A program made the translations under genes and the position numbers. This document shows positions 36,936 through 45,466 of a stretch of DNA of 64,000 bases, piece after piece (positions within the stretch are counted from its first letter, which is position 1; every line of letters starts with the position of its first letter). This DNA comes from Pseudomonas abietaniphila (GTDB lineage Bacteria; Pseudomonadota; Gammaproteobacteria; Pseudomonadales; Pseudomonadaceae): assembly GCF_900100795.1 (NCBI RefSeq), contig NZ_FNCO01000001.1, positions 496,001-560,000 of the forward strand, in the 5' to 3' direction. Below the pieces are notes generated by a model that saw nothing but the letters and a program-made list of their open reading frames with translations, did not search any database and was not told the DNA's origin.

Positions 36936-37553
36936 GTGGAAATTGCCTGTCTTGACCTGGAAGGTGTGCTGGTCCCGGAAATCTGGATCGCGTTCGCGGA
37001 AAAAACCGGTATCGAGTCGCTGCGCGCGACCACGCGCGATGTCCCCGACTACGACGTGCTGATGAAACAACGCCTGCGCATTCTCGACGACCACGGGCTG
37101 AAGCTGTCTGACATCCAGGAAGTCATCGCCACGCTGTCGCCGCTGGAAGGTGCCGTGGATTTTGTCGACTGGCTGCGCGAACGGTTTCAGGTGGTCATTC
37201 TCTCTGACACCTTCTACGAGTTTTCCCAGCCGCTGATGCGTCAGCTGGGATTCCCGACCTTGCTGTGCCACCGTCTGGTGACGGATGAGAGCGGCCGGGT
37301 GGTCAGTTATCAGCTGCGCCAGAAAGATCCGAAGCGTCAGTCGGTACTGGCGTTCAAAAGCCTGTATTACCGCGTGATCGCAGCGGGGGATTCGTACAAC
37401 GACACAACCATGCTGGGTGAAGCCGATGTCGGGATCCTGTTTCATGCGCCCGACAATGTCATACGGGAATTTCCCCAGTTCCCGGCCGTGCATTCGTTCG
37501 AGGCGTTGAAAAGGGAGTTCATCAAGGCGTCGAACCGGGCGTTGAGTCTGTAA
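36936..37553 (+). CDS. thrH: Phosphoserine phosphatase / homoserine phosphotransferase ThrH
   Basis: 205-residue HAD-family enzyme that dephosphorylates phosphoserine and can transfer the phosphate to homoserine. Motif [10 protein letters not shown] (nucleophile Asp), motif [10 protein letters not shown], motif III Lys in QKDPKRQ, motif [13 protein letters not shown]. Start is GTG at 36936 with AGGAG 8 bases before. Divergent from cysH with about 190 bases between. Confidence 0.92.
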   Translation: MEIACLDLEGVLVPEIWIAFAEKTGIESLRATTRDVPDYDVLMKQRLRILDDHGLKLSDIQEVIATLSPLEGAVDFVDWLRERFQVVILSDTFYEFSQPLMRQLGFPTLLCHRLVTDESGRVVSYQLRQKDPKRQSVLAFKSLYYRVIAAGDSYNDTTMLGEADVGILFHAPDNVIREFPQFPAVHSFEALKREFIKASNRALSL

Positions 37554-37568
37554 TCGCGCGGTCATTTT

Positions 37569-37598
37569 CGGTAGGCGCCAGCCGGCTGGCGCCTACCG
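37569..37598. terminator. 30-base perfect palindrome between convergent genes
   Basis: CGGTAGGCGCCAGCC / GGCTGGCGCCTACCG pairs over 15 bases with no spacer, halfway between the thrH and pabB stops. No T-run on either side, so it may stop transcription inefficiently or need Rho; its position argues for a transcript-end structure. Confidence 0.6.
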
Positions 37599-37615
37599 TG
37601 AAACTGAGACGGGTA

Positions 37616-38959
37616 TTACAGCGATTCCAACGTCTGCATCAATACCCGAACCTTGGTGAAGGTTTCCTGGTATTCGGCTTCCCACTGCGAGTCGGCGACA
37701 ATACCGCCGCCGCCCCAGCAGGCAATCTGCCCGTCTTTGGCCAGCAAGCTGCGAATGGCGATGGAGCTGTCCATCTCGCCGCGCACGTCCAGGTACAGCA
37801 ACGACCCGCAATAAAGCGCCCGACGGCTGGGCTCCAGTTCGTCGATGATCTGCATGGAGCGGATTTTCGGCGCGCCAGTGATTGAGCCGCCGGGGAAACT
37901 GCCGCCAATGAGGTCCAGTGCGTCCTTGCCCGTTGCCAACTCGCCCGTCACGGCGCTGACCAGATGGTGGACATTCGGGTAGCTTTCGAGGCTGAACAAT
38001 TCCGGCACCTTCACCGAGCCGATGCGGCAGCTGCGACCCAGGTCGTTGCGCAGCAGGTCGACGATCATCAGGTTTTCAGCGCGGTCTTTCGGGCTGCACA
38101 GCAGTTCTTCAGCGTAGGCGGCGTCTTCGGCCGCATCCTTGCCCCGTGGCCGGGTGCCTTTGATGGGGCGGGTTTCCACCTGGCGCTGACTGACCTTGAC
38201 GAAGCGCTCCGGTGACAGACTCAGCACTGCGTTGCCATCGGGCAGGCCGAGATAGCCGGCAAACGGGGTGGGGCAGGCGACACGCAACGCCTGATAGGCC
38301 GCCCACGGATCTCCGTGGTATCCGGCACGGAAGCGTTGCGCGTAATTCACCTGATAGCAGTCGCCTGCGTGGATATAGGCATGAATGCGTTCGATGGCGT
38401 GCTGATACTGGTCGGCAGTGATGTCCGGAGCAAAAGGAGCCGCCAACTGGAAACGCCCGTCGTCTTTGCCAGGTCGTTGCTCAAATAGACCGATCAGTCG
38501 ATTACGTGTTTCGTCGTCGAGTGACGGGTGAAACACCAACTGGCTGGTGCCTGACTGGTGATCGCTGATCAATGCCCAGGCGTAGAGCCCGAGCCGGGCC
38601 GAGGGCAGATGCAGATCGTCGACGGCCTGCGAGGGCAGGGGTTCGAGCAGCCGACCGAAATCGTAGGCCAGATAGCCGATCAGCCCGCCGGCAAACGGCA
38701 ATGGGTTTTCTTTCGGTAAATCCGCCTCGCCCATTAGGACAAGGTGGTCGCGCAGTCGCTGCAGGAAGGCGGTACCGCTTTCATCGGCCGCCGGCGCCAA
38801 CGTCTCCAGCGGCCAGGCGCTGAGGATGTCGAAGCGCCCGCGTTCAGCCTCGGGCCGGCCGCTGTCCAGCAACACAGCGCCGGGCGCGTGGCGAATGATC
38901 GAGAAGTACCCGGTCGGGTCGACCTGATAGGCAAGCGGGTGTACGGAGCAGGTTGGCAT
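37616..38959 (-). CDS. pabB: Aminodeoxychorismate synthase component I PabB
   Basis: 447-residue chorismate-using enzyme for p-aminobenzoate (folate) synthesis, working with the amidotransferase PabA. Chorismate-binding domain in the last 260 residues with QVNYAQRF, RPIKGTRPRG, DLLRNDLGR and FPGGSITGAPK. The PIKGTRPRG Lys is the PabB nucleophile type, distinguishing it from anthranilate synthase TrpE. Start at 38959 is the best fit to family length, though the ribosome site is weak. Confidence 0.92.
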   Translation of the reverse strand: MPTCSVHPLAYQVDPTGYFSIIRHAPGAVLLDSGRPEAERGRFDILSAWPLETLAPAADESGTAFLQRLRDHLVLMGEADLPKENPLPFAGGLIGYLAYDFGRLLEPLPSQAVDDLHLPSARLGLYAWALISDHQSGTSQLVFHPSLDDETRNRLIGLFEQRPGKDDGRFQLAAPFAPDITADQYQHAIERIHAYIHAGDCYQVNYAQRFRAGYHGDPWAAYQALRVACPTPFAGYLGLPDGNAVLSLSPERFVKVSQRQVETRPIKGTRPRGKDAAEDAAYAEELLCSPKDRAENLMIVDLLRNDLGRSCRIGSVKVPELFSLESYPNVHHLVSAVTGELATGKDALDLIGGSFPGGSITGAPKIRSMQIIDELEPSRRALYCGSLLYLDVRGEMDSSIAIRSLLAKDGQIACWGGGGIVADSQWEAEYQETFTKVRVLMQTLESL

Positions 38960-39070
38960 TCGAGGTAAATCAGTCGTGGCAGCGGAGGGCGATTGTAGTC
39001 CTCCGGGAGGGTTGTGTCCTAGAGGCCATGTCGGGTCTGAGCTGTGTTGAGGCGCATTGATCACATGCCG

Positions 39071-40042
39071 TCAAACGTGCCCGAACAATGCCTGAGCGAA
39101 TTTCACGCGTTCTTCCGGGCTCTCGTGTCTGCCTTGAGCGGCGAGCTCGGCCAGTCGCTGCTCGACGGCTGTCGTGCGATGCGTCAGGCCGCAGTCGTTG
39201 GCGATCTGAATGTTCAGGCCCGGACGGGCGTTGAGTTCCAGAATCAGCGGGCCCCTGTCCTGATCCAGCACCATGTCGACGCCGATGTAGCCCAGGCCGC
39301 ACAGCTCGTAGCATTCGGCAGCCAGTTTCATGAATCCGTCCCAATTGGGCAACTGCACGCCATCCACCGCGTTGGTAGTGTCCGGGTGTTTGCTGATGAT
39401 GTTGTTCAGCCAGGTGCCGCGCAAGGTCAGGCCGGTGGCCAGGTCAACGCCGACGCCGATGGCGCCCTGGTGCAGGTTGGCCTTGCCTCCGGACTGGCGG
39501 GTCGGCAGGCGCAACATGGCCATGACCGGGTAACCCATCAGCACGATCACCCTGATGTCAGGCACACCTTCGTAACTGATGCTCTTGAAGATCTGGTCAG
39601 GCGTTACGCGGTACTCGATCAGCGCGCGGTCGCGGTGTCCGCCCAGGGAATACAGGCCGGTCAGGATGCTGGAAATCTGATGCTCGATTTCTTCGTGGCT
39701 GATGATGCGTCCGGAAATGGTGCGAAAGCGCTCCTCGAACCGGTCGGCGATCACCAGAATGCCGTCGCCGCCCGCACCCTGCGCGGGTTTGATGACGAAG
39801 TCACTGCGCCCGCCGATGATGTCGTCGAGCTTCTCGATTTCCTTCTCGGTGGAAATGATGCCGTACATTTCAGGCACATGAATGCCGGCCGCGATGGCCC
39901 GCTCCTTGGTGATGATCTTGTCGTCGACGATCGGGTACAGGCTGCGCTTGTTGTACTTGAGCACATAGTCGGCGTTACGCCGGTTGATGCCCATGATCCC
40001 TTTGGCTTCGAGGGCCTTCCAGGTTTTCCACCAGCCGATCAT
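39071..40042 (-). CDS. ATP-grasp alpha-L-glutamate ligase-like protein
   Basis: 323-residue RimK-like ATP-grasp enzyme. Nucleotide-site strings: DFVIKPAQGAGGDGILVI (about 109-126), ALIEYRV, DIRVIVLMGYPVMAMLRLP and metal-binding ILELNARPGLNIQIAN near the end. It should ligate an amino acid, probably glutamate, to an unknown acceptor. Last gene of a three-gene operon; its start overlaps the stop of the 7TM gene (ATGA). Such clusters with an inactive transglutaminase and retropepsin-like protease were noted in surveys of amidoligases, but I know of no settled substrate. Confidence 0.85.
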   Translation of the reverse strand: MIGWWKTWKALEAKGIMGINRRNADYVLKYNKRSLYPIVDDKIITKERAIAAGIHVPEMYGIISTEKEIEKLDDIIGGRSDFVIKPAQGAGGDGILVIADRFEERFRTISGRIISHEEIEHQISSILTGLYSLGGHRDRALIEYRVTPDQIFKSISYEGVPDIRVIVLMGYPVMAMLRLPTRQSGGKANLHQGAIGVGVDLATGLTLRGTWLNNIISKHPDTTNAVDGVQLPNWDGFMKLAAECYELCGLGYIGVDMVLDQDRGPLILELNARPGLNIQIANDCGLTHRTTAVEQRLAELAAQGRHESPEERVKFAQALFGHV

Positions 40043-41589
40043 TTGACGTTTTCCCGTTCGGCGTCTTCCTTCAAGAAGGCCTTGAAACGCACCAGTTCGG
40101 TCAGCCGGTAGCCGCGATAGCGACCCATCGCCAGCATGAAACCGACAAGAATCAGCAGAATGGCCGGGAATGTGAACACGAAGTAGATGAGTTCCGGGAC
40201 GCTCATGATGATGTGGGCCAGCGAAGCGGCGAAGAGCGTGCCGATGGCGACTTTCATCGCGTGGCTGCCGCCTCGTTCTTCCCACGTGATCGACAGGCGC
40301 TCGATGGTCATGGTCAGGATCACCATCGGGAACAGGGCCACCGACAGGCCTCGTTCAAGCCCCAGCTTGTGGCTGAACAGGCTGATGGCGGCAATCAGCA
40401 CGACCACGAAGGTCAGCACCACCGACAACCTGGGCAACATTTGCAGCTTGAGGTGTTCAAGGTAGGAGCGCAGCGACAGCCCCAGCGCGGTAATGATCGT
40501 GAACAAGACGATGCCGAAGCCCAGCTGGGTCTCGCGAAACGCCAGTGCAATCAGTACGGGGGTGAACGTGCCCAGGGTCTGCAAGCCGATCAGGTTGCGC
40601 AGGATCAGAATGATCAGCACCCCGATCGGGATCATCACCATGATCATGAAGGTCTGCTGGGTTTGCAGCGGCAGGCCGTACAGCGAATATTCGAGGAAGT
40701 CGGCGTCCGTGCTTTCGTCGGTGAGTTTGGCGAGGCGAATGGCGTTCATCTCGCTGTTGTTCAGGCTGAAGCTGACCGCCGCTTTCTTGCCCCCTTCGAC
40801 GGTGATCAGGTTGTCGTCGCCGATCCACCACAGGAGGCGGTCTTGCGGCAGGCCCGCTTCACCTGTTTCGGGGTTGAAATACAGCCAGTCCTTGCCGTTG
40901 AAACTGCGCAACCACAGCTCGGGTGTCTGCGGCTGGTCGGCGACCAGGCGAATGGTGTGGACCTTCTCGACGGGAACGTGAGCAATGGACAGCAGGATTT
41001 CGGTAATACGGGCTTTGTTCTGGACCGAGGTGTCGCCGGCCAGGAGCAGCTTGACGTTGTCGTCGCTCAGATTGTTGACACGTCGGATGGCTTCGCTGAC
41101 GAACGTCTCGACGTCGGCCGAGTGCTGACGGATCGGGGCGAGCAGGGCGTCGGCAGCGATTTTTTCCGGGCCTTCCACGGCGATGCTGTCACGGAAGATC
41201 GGGCCCTTGATCTTGGCTTTTTCGCCGCCGTAGCGCTTGGTCAAGACCAGGCGGTAATAAAGCGTCTGGTTGCCGTTGGCGCGTCGGGCGGACCAGGTGA
41301 CCTTGCGGTTGCCGTCGGCGCGGTTGACGTTCACGCCGTAGTTGTTGGAGATGAAGCTTTCGTTGAGGCTGATGTAGTCGCGCGAGAGCGGCGGTACGTA
41401 CATCTGGACCTTGACCGAGTCTTTCGGGTTGGCCACGAACTCGACCTTGGCGTCGATGTTCCACAAATCGTCGGTTTCGTCTTCGGTCACCGGGATGCCG
41501 AGCACCAATATCTGATAGGCCGTGATCGCGATGCCCAGTGCCACCAGGGCCGTGATCAGGATTTTCAGATGAAGGGTTAGAGAGCGCAT
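40039..41589 (-). CDS. Inactive transglutaminase fused to 7TM domain
   Basis: 516-residue inner-membrane protein. One N-terminal helix (about 8-30), a periplasmic transglutaminase-like domain (about 35-270) without an evident catalytic Cys-His-Asp set, then about seven helices (about 285-500; TQQTFMIMVMIPIGVLIILI onward). It matches the family annotated as inactive transglutaminase with 7 transmembrane helices (UUP1-type). Middle gene of the operon, 4 bases after the protease-like gene and coupled to the ligase. It may present a periplasmic peptide or signal to the cytoplasmic ligase (inference). Confidence 0.85.
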   Translation of the reverse strand: MRSLTLHLKILITALVALGIAITAYQILVLGIPVTEDETDDLWNIDAKVEFVANPKDSVKVQMYVPPLSRDYISLNESFISNNYGVNVNRADGNRKVTWSARRANGNQTLYYRLVLTKRYGGEKAKIKGPIFRDSIAVEGPEKIAADALLAPIRQHSADVETFVSEAIRRVNNLSDDNVKLLLAGDTSVQNKARITEILLSIAHVPVEKVHTIRLVADQPQTPELWLRSFNGKDWLYFNPETGEAGLPQDRLLWWIGDDNLITVEGGKKAAVSFSLNNSEMNAIRLAKLTDESTDADFLEYSLYGLPLQTQQTFMIMVMIPIGVLIILILRNLIGLQTLGTFTPVLIALAFRETQLGFGIVLFTIITALGLSLRSYLEHLKLQMLPRLSVVLTFVVVLIAAISLFSHKLGLERGLSVALFPMVILTMTIERLSITWEERGGSHAMKVAIGTLFAASLAHIIMSVPELIYFVFTFPAILLILVGFMLAMGRYRGYRLTELVRFKAFLKEDAERENVK

Positions 41590-41593
41590 GTGT

Positions 41594-42142
41594 TTACTCT
41601 GCGGTTTGAGCATCAGTGACGCAGGCGGGTTTGCCCGCTGCATATTTAAGGCTTGGATCAACCAGCGCATCGAAGCGTTTGAGCGCTTCGGAGCCAATCA
41701 AAAGCGGGTATTGGAATGCACTTCGGTCGGTCAAGTTCACTTCTATGGTGCGTGAAGCCCTGCCCATGCACACATCGAGACTGATCACCGGCCGCGCGGT
41801 GTATTTCTTTTCATCGTCGGGATCGACATCGCCGGCGCGGCGCTTGATCTTGCTGACCCTGGCCAGAGGCCGTTCGATCGGGTGTTCGTGGGCATCATCG
41901 ATGGCCAGGTAGAAGCGTACCCAGGACTCGCCGTCACGTTTGAAACGCTTGATGTCGCGCGCGCTGAGCGAAGCCGTTTTGGCACCCGTGTCCAGTTTCG
42001 CCGCGACTTGAAGATCAATGCCGGCCAGCTCAGCGTACTCGTTCAGTCCATAGACGGTCTTGTCGGCTGCCAGGCTCGAATCTGGGCGGAGCACCCCCGA
42101 CAGGAGCAGGCATAAGAGAAGAAGTAGGGAATGGCGGCTCAT
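41594..42142 (-). CDS. Secreted retropepsin-like aspartic protease (Zn_protease family)
   Basis: 182-residue protein with a signal peptide (about 1-25, LLLLLCLLLSGVL) and the aspartic-protease-like motif LDTGAKTASLSA (about 50-61), typical of the RimB/Zn_protease family of single-domain retropepsin-like enzymes. The cytoplasmic relative RimB trims glutamate tails on ribosomal protein S6 in pseudomonads; this copy is exported, so its substrate must be periplasmic. Head of the operon with the 7TM and ATP-grasp proteins. Start at 42142 follows AGGAC; 12 bases upstream is another ATG. Confidence 0.82.
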   Translation of the reverse strand: MSRHSLLLLLCLLLSGVLRPDSSLAADKTVYGLNEYAELAGIDLQVAAKLDTGAKTASLSARDIKRFKRDGESWVRFYLAIDDAHEHPIERPLARVSKIKRRAGDVDPDDEKKYTARPVISLDVCMGRASRTIEVNLTDRSAFQYPLLIGSEALKRFDALVDPSLKYAAGKPACVTDAQTAE

Positions 42143-42357
42143 AGGTCCTGGCATGGTGGAGGGAAACGAGGAGCTGTTCTGACGTCAGCTCGGGGTTCGG
42201 ACTGGCTTGAGAGCCACGGCCAGCAAGGACGTCCCTGATCGCAGGGTCAGGCAGGCTAATGCGGTCGGCATTCTAGCATGAAGGTTTTATGGCGCCAGTA
42301 ACGGGTTGGATGGACAGTGCCTGTGGGAAAACGCCTGCTGCTTCGAGGTTGTTAGAC

Positions 42358-42371
42358 GATTGTCGACAATC
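42358..42371. promoter_or_regulatory. Candidate operator of the propionate regulator
   Basis: GATTGTCGACAATC is a perfect 14-base palindrome 71 bases before the GntR gene. TTGTnnACAA-type palindromes are common FadR/FCD-family operators. The core TGTCGACA recurs at 42433-42440, immediately before the ATG. Autoregulation by the adjacent repressor is the likely meaning. Confidence 0.6.
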
Positions 42372-42441
42372 ATTAATTTCTCTTTGACGGAAAGCGAGTA
42401 TTTGACTAGATTTAGGCGCATTCCATTGAAAGGTGTCGACA

Positions 42442-43164
42442 ATGCTGGAATCCATCGAAACTGCAGCGATTGCTCAGGTCGATTCGGAAACGTTGTCGGA
42501 GAACGTTTTCCGGCGCATTCAGGCTGCGATCGTCAAAGGTGAGATCGCGCCGGGCAGCAAGATTTCCGAGCCGGAACTGGCGCGTACTTACGGCATCAGT
42601 CGCGGGCCGCTGCGTGAGGCGATCCATCGTCTCGAAGGTCAGCGCCTGCTGGTGCGCGTTCCGCATGTTGGCGCTCGCGTGGTGTCCCTGAGTCATGCCG
42701 AACTCGTGGAGCTCTATGAAATTCGCGAGTCGCTGGAAGGCATGGCGTGCCGACTCGCTGCCGAGCGCATGACGGCTCAGGAAGTCGACGACTTGCGACG
42801 TGTGCTCGAGACTCACGAGCGCGACACGGCGTTTCAGGCGGGCGTGGGGTATTACCAGCAGGAAGGCGATTTTGACTTTCATTACCGGATCATCCAGGGC
42901 GCGCGCAACAGCACGTTGACCCAGATGCTTTGCGGCGAGCTTTACCAGTTGGTGCGCATGTACCGTATCCAGTTTTCCACCACGCCCAATCGCCCGCGTC
43001 AGGCCTTCACGGAGCATCACCGCATTCTGGATGCCATCGCCGACCGCGACGGCGAATTGGCCGAATTGTTGATGCGCCGTCATATCGGCGCATCGAAACG
43101 CAATATCGAACAGCGCTATCAAGAACAACGCCATCAAGCCACTCCTGCCCGAGGTGAACAATGA
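42442..43164 (+). CDS. GntR/FadR-type regulator of the methylcitrate operon
   Basis: 240-residue GntR-family regulator. N-terminal winged HTH (about 20-80; [29 protein letters not shown]) and C-terminal FCD ligand domain (about 90-225) with metal-site residues in [22 protein letters not shown] and FTEHHRI. Its stop overlaps prpB (ATGA), so it heads the prp operon, the position of the propionate-responsive repressor in other pseudomonads. Start chosen at ATG 42442 after AAAGG; GTG at 42433 is the alternative. Confidence 0.88.
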   Translation: MLESIETAAIAQVDSETLSENVFRRIQAAIVKGEIAPGSKISEPELARTYGISRGPLREAIHRLEGQRLLVRVPHVGARVVSLSHAELVELYEIRESLEGMACRLAAERMTAQEVDDLRRVLETHERDTAFQAGVGYYQQEGDFDFHYRIIQGARNSTLTQMLCGELYQLVRMYRIQFSTTPNRPRQAFTEHHRILDAIADRDGELAELLMRRHIGASKRNIEQRYQEQRHQATPARGEQ

Positions 43165-44051
43165 CTTCAAGAACGACTGCCGGCCAACGCTTCCGTGATG
43201 CCGTCGCGAGCGAGCATCCTTTGCAAGTGGTCGGCGCGATCAATGCCAATCACGCGCTGTTGGCGCAACGTGCCGGCTTCAAGGCGATTTACCTGTCGGG
43301 CGGCGGTGTGGCGGCCGGCTCGCTGGGTGTGCCTGATCTGGGCATTACCGGCCTGGACGACGTATTGACCGATGTCCGTCGCATCACTGATGTCTGCGAG
43401 CTGCCACTGCTGGTGGACGTGGACACCGGGTTCGGGGCGTCGGCGTTCAACGTGGCGCGGACCGTGAAGTCGATGATCAAGTTCGGCGCGGCCGCCATGC
43501 ACATTGAGGATCAGGTGGGCGCCAAGCGTTGCGGCCATCGTCCCGGTAAGGAAATCGTCTCGCAGCAGGAAATGGTCGACCGCATCAAGGCGGCGGTCGA
43601 CGCGCGCACCGATGACAGTTTCGTGATCATGGCGCGGACCGATGCGCTGGCGGTCGAAGGTCTCGAATCCGCACTGGACCGCGCGGCGGCGTGCATCGAG
43701 GCGGGGGCGGACATGGTGTTCCCCGAGGCCATCACAGAACTTGAAATGTACAAACTGTTCGCGTCGCGGGTGAAGGCGCCGATTCTGGCGAACATCACTG
43801 AGTTTGGCTCGACGCCGCTGTTTACCACCGAAGAGCTGAAGTCAGCGGAGGTTTCGCTGGTGCTGTATCCGCTGTCGGCCTTCCGCGCAATGAATAAGGC
43901 CGCCGAAAACGTGTACACGGCGATTCGTCGCGATGGCACGCAAAAGAACGTTGTCGATACCATGCAGACCCGCATGGAACTGTATGACCGCATCGATTAC
44001 CACGCTTTTGAACAGAAGCTGGACGCGCTGTTTGCGCAGAAGAAGGGCTGA
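43161..44051 (+). CDS. prpB: 2-methylisocitrate lyase PrpB
   Basis: 296-residue enzyme of the isocitrate lyase/PEP mutase superfamily; it splits 2-methylisocitrate into pyruvate and succinate, the last step of propionate breakdown. Family blocks: [42 protein letters not shown] with the catalytic KRCGH, and NITEFG. Start overlaps the regulator gene. Confidence 0.96.
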   Translation: MTSRTTAGQRFRDAVASEHPLQVVGAINANHALLAQRAGFKAIYLSGGGVAAGSLGVPDLGITGLDDVLTDVRRITDVCELPLLVDVDTGFGASAFNVARTVKSMIKFGAAAMHIEDQVGAKRCGHRPGKEIVSQQEMVDRIKAAVDARTDDSFVIMARTDALAVEGLESALDRAAACIEAGADMVFPEAITELEMYKLFASRVKAPILANITEFGSTPLFTTEELKSAEVSLVLYPLSAFRAMNKAAENVYTAIRRDGTQKNVVDTMQTRMELYDRIDYHAFEQKLDALFAQKKG

Positions 44052-44088
44052 GCGTTCACCCTGATTTTTGGATGGGCGTCTACAACGC

Positions 44089-44177
44089 TGTGGGAGCGAA
44101 TTCATTCGCGAGACGTCCGTTGAGGCGGTGCATCTCTGTGCCTGTTGAATGTTTCGCGAATGAATTCGCTCCTACAG
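44089..44177. repeat. REP doublet inside the prp operon
   Basis: CTGTGGGAGCGAATTCATTC at the left and its inverted copy ending GAATTCGCTCCTACAG at the right, spacer about 40 bases. Same family as 11867-11959. It lies between prpB and prpC, within the 204-base intergenic space of an operon that is usually tight. Confidence 0.85.
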
Positions 44178-44255
44178 ACCCGCGTCGTTCTGATGATCCG
44201 GTGAGCGCTGACATGAATTGCCGATTCCCCGAAAACTATAAGATTGGAGACAGCA

Positions 44256-45383
44256 ATGGCTGAAGCAAAAGTATTGAGTGGCGCTGGCCTGCGTGGCCAG
44301 GTGGCTGGGCAGACGGCCCTGTCGACCGTTGGCCAGGCCGGCGCCGGGTTGACCTATCGCGGTTATGACGTTCGCGAGCTGGCGGCTGATGCCCGTTTTG
44401 AAGAAGTAGCCTATTTGCTGCTGTACGGCGAGCTGCCGAATCAGGTGCAACTGGACCGTTACCTGGAAAAGCTGCAAGGGCTGCGTGACTTGCCGCCAGC
44501 CTTGAAAGAAGTGCTGGAGCGTATTCCTGCCGACACCCATCCGATGGACGTGATGCGTACCGGCTGCTCGATGCTTGGCACGCTGGAACCTGAAGTCAGC
44601 TTCGATCAGCAGCACGATTCCACCGACCGGCTGCTGGCCGCGTTCCCGGCGATCATGTGTTACTGGTACCGCTTCAGCCACGAGGGCAAGCGGATCGACT
44701 GCGTGACCGACGAGGTGTCCATTGCCGGGCATTTCCTCAAGCTGCTGTTGGACAAAACGCCGAGCGAACTGCACCGCAAGGTGATGGACGTCTCGCTGAT
44801 TCTGTACGCAGAGCACGAATTCAACGCCTCGACGTTTACCGCGCGGGTCTGCGCGTCGACCTTGTCGGACCTGTTTTCGTGTGTCACGGCCGCTATCGGC
44901 ACGCTGCGCGGCCCGTTGCATGGCGGCGCCAACGAAGCTGCCATGGACATGATCGAGAAGTTTTCCTCGGCCGAAGAAGCCACCCAAGGCACGCTGGCGA
45001 TGCTGGCGCGCAAGGACAAGATCATGGGGTTCGGTCACGCGATCTATAAAGACAACGATCCGCGTAATGAAGTGATCAAGGGCTGGTCCAGAAAACTGGC
45101 GGACGAGGTCGGCGACACGGTGTTGTTCCCGGTGTCCGAAGCCATCGACAAGACCATGTGGGAGCAGAAAAAGCTGTTTCCCAACGCCGATTTCTATCAT
45201 GCCTCGGCGTATCACTTCATGGGGATTCCTACCAAATTGTTCACGCCGATCTTCGTCTGTTCGCGCCTGACGGGATGGGCGTCCCATGTGTTCGAACAGC
45301 GCGCCAACAACCGCATCATCCGTCCAAGCGCCGAGTACATCGGCGTCGAGCAGCGCAAGTTCGTGCCAATCGAACAACGCTGA
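44256..45383 (+). CDS. prpC: 2-methylcitrate synthase PrpC
   Basis: 375-residue citrate-synthase family enzyme condensing propionyl-CoA with oxaloacetate. Active-site blocks: GCSMLGTLEPE, PLHGGANEAAMDM, MGFGHAIYKDNDPRN and TKLFTPIFVCSRLTGW. ATG at 44256 follows TTGGAGA with good spacing. Separated from prpB by the REP doublet. Confidence 0.95.
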   Translation: MAEAKVLSGAGLRGQVAGQTALSTVGQAGAGLTYRGYDVRELAADARFEEVAYLLLYGELPNQVQLDRYLEKLQGLRDLPPALKEVLERIPADTHPMDVMRTGCSMLGTLEPEVSFDQQHDSTDRLLAAFPAIMCYWYRFSHEGKRIDCVTDEVSIAGHFLKLLLDKTPSELHRKVMDVSLILYAEHEFNASTFTARVCASTLSDLFSCVTAAIGTLRGPLHGGANEAAMDMIEKFSSAEEATQGTLAMLARKDKIMGFGHAIYKDNDPRNEVIKGWSRKLADEVGDTVLFPVSEAIDKTMWEQKKLFPNADFYHASAYHFMGIPTKLFTPIFVCSRLTGWASHVFEQRANNRIIRPSAEYIGVEQRKFVPIEQR

Positions 45384-45466
45384 ACGGTGGGGATGCCTGA
45401 ATACCTGTAGGCGCGCGCTATGCCGGATCAGGCCCCACCCTCCGAAACTACCGTGACCGAGCCCTG

